This document shows, one piece after another, positions 56,348 through 64,000 of a stretch of DNA of 64,000 bases. The stretch covers positions 45,919,464 to 45,983,463 of the forward strand of contig NC_134015.1 of the NCBI RefSeq assembly GCF_040712315.1, read 5' to 3'. Numbering within the stretch: the first letter of the stretch is position 1; each line of letters opens with the position of its first letter. Origin of the DNA: Castanea sativa (Eukaryota > Streptophyta > Magnoliopsida > Fagales > Fagaceae). Under the pieces are notes generated by a model that made no database searches, was not told the DNA's origin, and worked only from the letters and a program-made list of their open reading frames with translations. The position numbers and the translations under genes are program-made.

Positions 56348-57328
56348 TGTTAGGACATATGTGATTCATGTTAGGAACATATGTCAATATTATATTTAAT
56401 TGGCTAATCCTTTGACAAAACGCACTTTACTTGTAATTGTGTAGACCTAGGATGTGTTTAATACTTCAAGGAACGAGATTCAAGTTCAAGTGTTAATGCC
56501 ATGCAAGTCTGTTCAAGAAACAAGTGAAGAAGTGTTGTTCATTAAAGCTCAACAGCTAGCTCGACAGCTAGTAGGCTCGACAGTTGCTCGATAGATAGGG
56601 TATCTGTCGAGATTTATGAAAATCAGTTTTTCAAATCTGATTTCATTCCAATCTGTAAATGTATGTTTGAGTTTTGTTTTCTCACAACCCTAAACATATA
56701 TAAGGATTGTTTTAAGAGCTGTCACAGCTGATGAAACGGAATGCAAAAGTTTTTCACAAGCATATTGTAAGCTGGAGACATATGCCTTAGTTCATCTTTC
56801 TACTCAAGGAGCTACTGTGTTTGTACACTGTAGGGTTTTGTGACCAAGCAACTTCGTGATCTTCATCATGTGATGAATTGAAGAACTTTACAGCCCACAT
56901 TTTTCTCAAGTTGGTGATTAAGTCGCGTACTAAGATCCGCGCATTTATTAGTTAGTCACGTACTGGGAGCCATGCATTAAAAAGAGAGATTGTTACTACA
57001 GAACAAGTCCAATTGGGTATTGGGGTAATGGTTCAACTGTAGGTTGGTATAAGGTACTGAGATTCCTTTACTTGTAACTGCTTGTTGTGATAAAAGTGAA
57101 TTCTCGGGAGTGGTAACCTTAAAATCACCCGGTAGGGTTTTTGTCTCGGAGTTTTTCCCCATTCGTAAACTAATTATCGTGTCAAATTTATTTTTCGCTG
57201 CATTTTATTTTTAGTTGGTGATTTGTTTGTGCTGCCACGTACATTGCATATTAATTTTATTAATTAATAAACTTGGGTAATTATTCAATTAATCCATCAC
57301 AAGGAGACAATACATTCTTGACCTATCA
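56348..57328 (+). mobile_element. Solo LTR, 981 bp
   Basis: It begins TGTTAGGACATATGTG and ends CTTGACCTATCA, with ATTTT on both sides (56343-56347 and 57329-57333). Inside, a CATATATAAGG promoter-like motif lies near 56694, and GGTAGGGTTTTTGTCTCGG with TTTTTCCCC near 57130 resembles Copia U5 sequence. There is no primer site or coding. The duplication is low-complexity, so the ends are probable rather than certain. Confidence 0.65.
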
Positions 57329-57333
57329 ATTTT

Positions 57334-59000
57334 ATCATAAAAAATAGCAAAAGAAGTCACAAGACACAAATATTAATGTTTCGTTATGTGTTTAGTATAA
57401 TATGGGTGATTGAAATGGAATGTAGCATTTAAGTACTTGGAAAAAAAAAGTGACATTTATATTATAAATACTATTGTGTTACAGACACTTACAGCCTACT
57501 TTGTTTGGTTCAGAATTGCAGCAAGTAATAATGTGTTTTCTTATGATATAAATTATACAACCCAAGGAAGAGTTGGGTTTTTGGCTTTACACTGTTCATG
57601 GAATAAGTTAATTACTTATGTAGTTCCGTGTATTTGATACTCTTCAGTTTGTTTGTTCAACCTATTGGTCGTGCTATTGTTGTTGTGTTACAGGAACTGT
57701 TCAATGTGTCAATAAGTTGTGTATTTTTGTCTTAATTCCTTTTATTTAAATAACAATTGTTAATATCTTAGATATTGTTACATGAGGTGTGGATTTCTAG
57801 CTTGGCTTTGATTGTATGGACCATTTGATGTGCTCATCCCACACTTTGGATTGTTCATTATTGGTTTTATGGTACATTCTGATGTTGAAATTTTGTGCAC
57901 ACCATGTGTTTGACAAAATTTTTTACTTACTCTTACATTAGTTTATGTCCACTACATAGTTTGTGCCTCTAGGTTTTTGTTGTCGTTGGTCATTGCGTTT
58001 TTTCTAATGTGCATTTAGGCATACAATGTCATCAACATAAGTGGGAATTTAGTACATTGTCCACTTGAAATTTCCATCATCAAAACCCAAGTTGCAACAT
58101 TATTCTTAAATTGGAATGTATTATGAACTACACCTTCTTTATTAACATATGTATATAACTAAACAACTATACTTTTAAATTTGATTGAGATCATCTAGAT
58201 AGGCATGTTTTATAATTTAATTTCAGAAAAGTGAAAAAAAAAAGTCTAATTACATGTTGCCATTCTTAGACCTCGTACTCCTGTTAATGGCATTTATCTT
58301 TCCTAAATATCTAAGTCAATGACATTTCACATGTATGCAATTCAGATTACTTCCTGGATGTGACTACTTTTTTGTTTACTTATGGGGTAGTTTCTTATTT
58401 GACGTGTTGTTTAAGAAAATAGAGCAATGGTTGATGAAGGAAAAGGCAATTCAATTTTGGTTAGTGGAGATGGTGATGCTGGTAAATAGGACAACAAAGA
58501 TGCTTATGAGATATCTTGCACACTTAGGTGGGTAATTTGGAGTAGAACGACGCGCAATTAGATTTAAAATTTCCCTATATGAGCATATGCTTGACATATT
58601 ATCGGAAGAATTAAGTTAAAATCAAGGTTTATATCCACCTTGACCTTTAATATCATAGTCCAACCCAGTTCTTAAGGCCTTTGGCGATGCCAGAACAATT
58701 CAAATTAACAACTCAAGTTTTTATTAGTTTTCCATGGTTTGTTTTTCATTTAAAGCTACCTTTATACTTTTTTTTTTCTTTCAATTTAATTTACATATAT
58801 TGCATATATATTTCTTAATTTTGCATATTTTTTTTAGGTATATCTGTTTGAATTTCTCATTATAATGTCTCTTTCATTTCATAGTGACATTACTATGTAG
58901 TTGTTGTGGGGTAGAAATTAGAATGAATCTGCTTGATTGGTCTCCTGTTTGCCACACTATCTGAGGTATTGACGCATCTAGCAACTATTTCCGTGCATCA

Positions 59001-59003
<3 letters not shown>
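57334..59003. other. Intergenic DNA, no gene recognised
   Basis: Short frames (57410-57637, 58335-58535) show no family features. No terminal repeats were identified. Confidence 0.45.
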
Positions 59004-59071
<68 letters not shown>

Positions 59072-59079
59072 TATATGTA
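59004..59079. repeat. (TA)n microsatellite
   Basis: About 36 TA-type dinucleotides with two TG interruptions, abutting the solo LTR. Confidence 0.9.
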
Positions 59080-59820
59080 TGTAAGTGCACAATTGCACCT
59101 GGCCCCAAGAACAGTTATGGGCTCAGGCCCAATGAGCCTTAAACAATATGAATTGTAGAGTGTGGGCTTGAAATCCAGGTTAGAAGTGTGTGAGGATTAA
59201 ATGACAAGCCAAAGATTGTAAACACTCAAAAACAACGGGGAATATTGTAAATCAACCTCCTCGGACGTAAGCCAAGAATTGTTCTTATATTATATCTTTC
59301 TCTTTGTTTCTTTTTCCTTTTAGGTTACAAAAAGTCCGTCCTCCTTTTCTCTTTCAGGTTCCTCCTTAAATACTCATCTTTTTAATACTTTGTACACGTG
59401 TTGCCCCAACTCCCCCTTAGCCTAGATATTTCTTTTCTTATTGCCTTTGAATAGTAACCAGAAGTTTCCCTTCCACTGTTTAAGTGTCACTTCCCCATTA
59501 ATGCGGCCAGGGTGGTAGGTGCAGGGTCTTTAATGCGGAGGTAGCAGCCTTTATCTTTGACATTTTTCCAACATCGGTGCTTCTAGGACATTCAAGGGTT
59601 CACCCCCTTTAACCATTGGTTTTGTCCGTGTCCTTCCCTAACCTTTACCATGAAGTCCCGGGTTCTTCGGTGTCAGTCCGAAGGGAAAAATCATCCTCGG
59701 ACCCTCGGCGTATGGGCCGACCCATAGTACTAACAAATTCTAAACCCAGGAGCAGGTCGGCCTTCCTTAACACGGCCCAAAAGGCCCACATTCCCATCAG
59801 GATCTTTTTACCCCCCCACA
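59080..59820 (-). mobile_element. Solo LTR of the element C family, reversed
   Basis: 741 bp. On the minus strand it runs from TGTGGGGGGGTAAAAAGATCC to GTGCACTTACA and follows the element C LTR throughout at clearly lower identity. The flanks ATGTA and ATATA agree at four of five positions inside TA-repeat DNA. No internal region remains, which indicates LTR-LTR recombination after insertion. Confidence 0.85.
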
Positions 59821-61040
59821 ATATATATATATGTATTTCTGTTAATTATTTTTTTTTGTTCAAGTTCTATTAAAGTTTTCTTTTCAATTGGTAATATCAT
59901 TAATTCACTTCATTGTTCATGTGATATAGTCCATCTTAAATAAGATTTTATCAATTTTAATTTTGGATAAAGTTTCTAGTATCATTCATGAGGAACGTAA
60001 TGCACAATCAATTAAAAAATAATTATTTTAAAATTTGAGTATTTTTATAATTATGATGGACCCTTTTTATAAAATGGTAAAGACTTTTGTAATGGGGGCC
60101 TTGGGCGTAGGAGTTGGGTCAACCATAGCAATAGGAGCTGTTTGCTTTGTCTTTTTTTTTTTTTTCTTGTTATTTTTTTTTTAAATTTTTTGGAGCTACT
60201 TTAGAAATTTGAATATCTAAAGTAAAATCACCCGAAATCCACCCTAGGGATCGAATTAGTGAGCCTATGGAAACTCCCCCAGCCCTCATGAGACTGGGAC
60301 CTACTTTAGCTTTGTCTTTTTTCTTGCTAAAGCTTTTGCTTTGTCATGTCAGACTATGAGACATGTTGAGTAATGAAGCAGCGGGTTATTCAGCATGTTT
60401 CCAATCACAATTTATCACATAAAATAATTGTGATAAAATTGGTAGCTTAGTTTGTCATACTAGATATACTCTAGCCACGCCAAAATATCATTTTTATTCA
60501 TCATGTGAATATGGTTGATCTCTTTTCCTAACCAGATTTATCTGATTGCTTGTTATACAATATCATGCCATATCCAAACATTCTTGTTCCCCCATTTTTT
60601 TTATACAATATAAAATTCAATTCTAGTCTAATCTAAGTGTACATGTGTAAAGTTCTCTCTTAGAGATTTGAACACCAGCCCTTTGCCCCCCTCCACCTCA
60701 CAAGAATTTTGTAAAATGACTATTACACTAAGGATACGCAGTGCTATTCTTGTCCTCCCATTAAATTTGAAATGATAAATTAATACAAGTTCTCCAAAAA
60801 AGCATATATGATTCACTATTTAAAAAGAACGCATTTTAAATCGGTCCACATGCAAAGGCAGTGACACCGACAATTACTTAATGCATACCCTTTAAACTTC
60901 AAAACATAAGGAGGACTACAAAGAAAGGGAAACTTATTAGCCAACAAAGTTTTGATTCTTTTAAGAAACATTATAACTAATTAAGGGAGTAATTATAGGT
61001 TTACATTGTACTAGCAATGTAAATCTTACATAATTACATT
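59821..61040. other. Intergenic DNA downstream of the GH3 gene
   Basis: No gene seen. It includes the 3' flank of the minus-strand GH3 gene. No polyadenylation signal stands out beyond generic AT-rich sequence. Confidence 0.5.
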
Positions 61041-62984
61041 CTACACATTTGTTGAGTCTACAATCGTCGGTGTCGCTGCCTTTGGATCTCTAGGACTAAA
61101 AAAAGATGCTTTCACGTGAGAATTAAGTAACTTAAGAGCTCCTTCAGACTTGATGCACCTTGGTGTTTTATATTGGTTGATCGAGGCCCCTTGATCGATG
61201 AAAAAGTCCATCAATTCCTCAAACGTGCCTGGCTCCACCACTCGAATCTCAAGGGGCCCTACAGACTTATTATGTGTACGGCATATTCGGTATTTGAAAT
61301 CGAGCTCTTCTTCCACAGCGATGCAACATTCTTGTAGCATTTTTTCATCAAGTGCTGCAATATTAGCCAACTGATCATCTGCCTTCGATGATCCATGAAA
61401 TAAAATTTCCCAATACAATACATAATGCCCTGGCATAGTTGATGCATCCGCATAGCTAGTGTAGTCCACGAGTAGAACATTGTAAGGCTCTAGCAATTTC
61501 TTGGCCACATTGATGCTCTTTTGCAAATCCTCTTCGTTGGTTTTTTCGGTGTCTAGGCTGAGAATGACGTTTCTCCTACAAATGTATCGAAATTGTGGGG
61601 CGCGATTGTGGAATCCGATCACTTGTAGCACGTCACCAACACGATAACGATATAGTCCTGATAAGAAATGTTGAAATTAAAAAGGTTAGTGTTAATGAAA
61701 GAACGACACCAATGGTATACACCAGTGTATATAACTATATATTAGTACATAAATAAAAAAAATTGGTATTAAAGAAAGCTTTAAATTATATATATATTTT
61801 TTTGAATGAAAAGGCCTTTCATGTTGAGATGATAGTTTCACACTATTTATGAGTAAAGCATAAGCGGATTAAGGGAAGTGAATTTATCTGCGAGTTCCTT
61901 TTTTTCACTCAGTCTGAAAAGAACAATATTTTAAACCTAAAACTATAGTAAGAAACTAATAATAAAAACATTTGTCCCACTTTTAATGTTTTGATTGCAT
62001 GTAATCCTCCAATTAGTCGTGTCCCTTTTTTTTCTTATAAAATGGGTAGGAAAATAAAATAAAACCAGATATTCGATTAATGGTTTAGGGAGCATAAAGT
62101 AAGAAATAAGATTTTCATTTGAAAAAAACAAAAATGCATTTGCAAGTAAAGACTCACCAGCGAAGGTAGTGACCACCAATTCATAATAACAGCCAAGCCT
62201 AACCTGTACAAGGTCGACAAGCTTGTCATTGGGTACATCATCTTCTTCACCTACGTTCATCAACATTGTCCCATCCTCTCCCAAGGGTATAAATTCAAAA
62301 TACCCCATATTGGGCAAGAGGGTATATGCTACATCAGAAGGGTCACATAAGGGCTTCAAGTTAACCCCAAAGAAACATTCTGATGAGGCATATATGTTTG
62401 ACACCAATGGCAATTTCTCATCACTATAAAACTCTAGGGCCGGTATATATTGTGCCATCGAGCCAGTGATCACAGCCTCAATGAACTTAGCTCTAGGCCA
62501 AAGTTGGCACAAAATTCCCTTCCATGACGCACGGCTACAAATGTTCTCAATCTCATTAGCAAGACATGGGTCAGGAGATGAAAGCAAGGTAGACATACAT
62601 GAACGGCACTCAAGGTCTGTGATCATGAGGTCTAGTTGGCCAGTGCGGATATCATTGCAGAAACGAACCCAATTGCGTTCAAGGACAGAGATGACTTGGA
62701 GGAGAATTGAGGCAAACGCAGCTCCTAGCCTTTGGACTTGGTGGCGGTGGATTAGACCGGCTAGAATTTGGCAATATAGGCTTTGACTGATATCACTGCA
62801 CAAAATGGCCTGGTATGGGCTTGTGTTGTTGTCATTGGAAGGGTCTCGTGCTTGGCGCTTGAAGTGTTTGCTCTGTAAGAGCCTGGAGCTAGCAGTCCGA
62901 ACTGGTAAACCACAAGGAGCGGATATTTCTTTCTTGACAAAGAAGAAGTACATGTGCTTGCCCTCGTCAACACCAGGGACATAC
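61041..62984 (-). CDS. GH3: GH3 acyl-acid-amido synthetase, C-terminal exons
   Basis: GH3 enzymes adenylate a plant hormone acid and join it to an amino acid. The auxin group (group II) conjugates indole-3-acetic acid in the cytosol, lowering free auxin. Two exons are visible: 62984-62158 and 61657-61041 (TAG), separated by a GT-AG intron (donor GTGAGT, acceptor TTATCAG). The first begins YVPGVDEGKHMYFFFVKKEI and includes the conserved YASSEC motif and MGYFEFIPLG. Across the join comes TTFAGLYRYRVGD, holding the third conserved motif, then APQFRYICRRNVILSLDTEK. The C-terminus has NQYKTPRCIKSEGALKLL. The upstream acceptor TTCTAATTCCAG shows more 5' exons, which would carry the SSGTS nucleotide-binding motif outside this window. 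No stops or shifts are seen. Group II placement is by motif resemblance. Confidence 0.92.
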
Positions 62985-64000
62985 CTGGAATTAGAATGTC
63001 ACACATGCTTAATTAGAAACAAGATGTATTCTTGTATAGCTAACCTGACCTTAATCAGTTGTGTGTACTAATAACTTGTTATGAAATCTAATTCAATGCA
63101 AGCTTGTGATTATAAATTTATGACTAACGATTTAAAGTCAAAGCTTAGAAAAGATCTAACTGGATTTTAATTAGAGTTTAATTTTGTGCTAACTGCTAAA
63201 GCTTCGTTTGAGAGTTCATAACGGTATGAAATGAAATGGAATGATCATAAGAGAATGAAAATGAATAGAATGGAATGGAATAGAATGTATTTAAGCAAAG
63301 GAAAAGAATGAAATAGAATGAAATTAAGTAACCTTAATTTGATGTTTTAAAATAAAAAAAATGAAAATGAATGGAATGTAAGTAATCTGATTTGGAAGAA
63401 ATATAGAGGGAATAGAATGAAATCGTTTTATGACAATATTACTATTAGACCCCTATTTTAAAATAAATGGTTGAATATATATGAGTATTTTTGGAGTTTT
63501 AGTAAAAAATTCATTACATCTAATTTCATTTCCTCTTATTCCTCCCAATTTCGAAGAGAATGAAAATTTGAAATTTAAAGGGAACAAAGAGAAGTGAGTG
63601 TATCCTCATATCCATTCCATTTCTTCCCACTTCAACTCCCAAATAAGAGAATAAACTTTCTATTCCCCCCATTAAAACTCCCAAATAAGAGAAGGGAAAA
63701 ATATTCTAAAAATATTTTTTTTCATTCATTTCTATTTCATTCTATTCCCTCCTCCCAAACAAGAGCTAAGTGTCCAATTGAACTTTTAAAATTTTGGTGA
63801 ACCACAATAATGTCATTGCTTTAATCTCAATACAATACTCAACTGTTTTCAAGATGAGCACCCTACAAAATGTGAGTCTCATTTATTATTCATAGATATT
63901 GATTTGTATCCCATTCATTGTTTTTATATGTTTTACATAGGAAAATGAATCGGTGTAATAGTTCTATAAAGAATAACACAAATGTTATTATATACTTTTA
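62985..64000 (-). other. GH3 upstream intron sequence
   Basis: I found no further GH3 exon on the minus strand. The stretch is AT-rich and contains a MITE at 63196-63770. It is probably one long intron, or an intron plus distal sequence, reaching the window edge. Confidence 0.55.
63196..63770. mobile_element. MITE in the presumed GH3 intron
   Basis: The left end, TAAAGCTTCGTTTGAGAG, and the reverse complement of the right end, CTTAGCTCTTGTTTGGGAG, are imperfect inverted repeats. Next to them lie GGAATGGAATAGAATG runs and the complementary CATTCTATTCC near 63740. It resembles the TTCGTTTGG MITEs at 17024 and 27254 in outer motif only. The target duplication is not resolved. Confidence 0.6.

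Noticed and set aside
57410..58535. Short plus-strand frames as gene exons
   Set aside because: No recognisable family, no consistent splice sites, AT-rich surroundings.

Overview
This window looks like a transposon-dominated stretch of a eudicot plant nuclear genome. The composition is AT-rich, introns have GT-AG ends, and the repeats are plant types: Ty3/gypsy chromovirus and Tat-lineage elements, L1 LINEs carrying RNase H, hAT-like MITEs, Helitrons and solo LTRs. I cannot name the species. By my boundaries about two thirds of the window is recognisable mobile DNA. The one convincing host gene is a GH3 acyl-acid-amido synthetase at the right edge (61041-62984, minus strand), whose first exons lie outside the window. 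A short F-box fragment (31178-31423, minus) is the only other host-like coding trace.

Layout. Region 1-8.7 kb holds a possible Copia LTR scrap, one hAT-like MITE and a divergent solo LTR. Region 8.7-15.9 kb is a nest: a hAT-type MITE with an 8-bp target duplication was split by a complete but decayed chromovirus (element A), which was itself interrupted in gag by a 1.39-kb insertion. Region 17-28 kb has two MITEs of one family around a rearranged Tat-lineage element on the minus strand (element B, 19093-27005). Region 28.5-31 kb is a probable microsatellite-rich Helitron. Region 33.2-39.7 kb is a full-length L1 (LINE-A) inserted in the 3' end of an older LINE on the opposite strand. Region 39.9-43.8 kb has a small MITE, a 447-bp Helitron and a 1.33-kb solo LTR. 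Region 44.0-55.7 kb is a young Tat-lineage element (element C). Region 56-60 kb has two more solo LTRs. The GH3 gene ends the window and has a MITE in an intron.

The most interesting structure is shared by the two Tat elements. In both, pol runs in the sense direction and an extra gene of the PF04195 type runs antisense, so the two converge. In element B the antisense gene has TATA motifs, a 5'-UTR intron and three coding introns. Splicing them joins four exons into one 611-codon frame broken only by stops explainable as C-to-T or G-to-A changes. Between the convergent ends each element carries a tandem array. The arrays are unrelated in sequence, but each repeats short hairpins: a GTCCAC/GTGGAC dyad about every 40-60 bp in B, and an exact 150-bp unit with a CCACAA/TTGTGG dyad and a TTCG-capped dyad in C.

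The elements differ in age by LTR comparison (my counts by eye): C about 0.8%, B about 5-6%, A about 9%. Element C is the paradox. It has the youngest LTRs, but its gag-pol is the most frameshifted coding sequence here.
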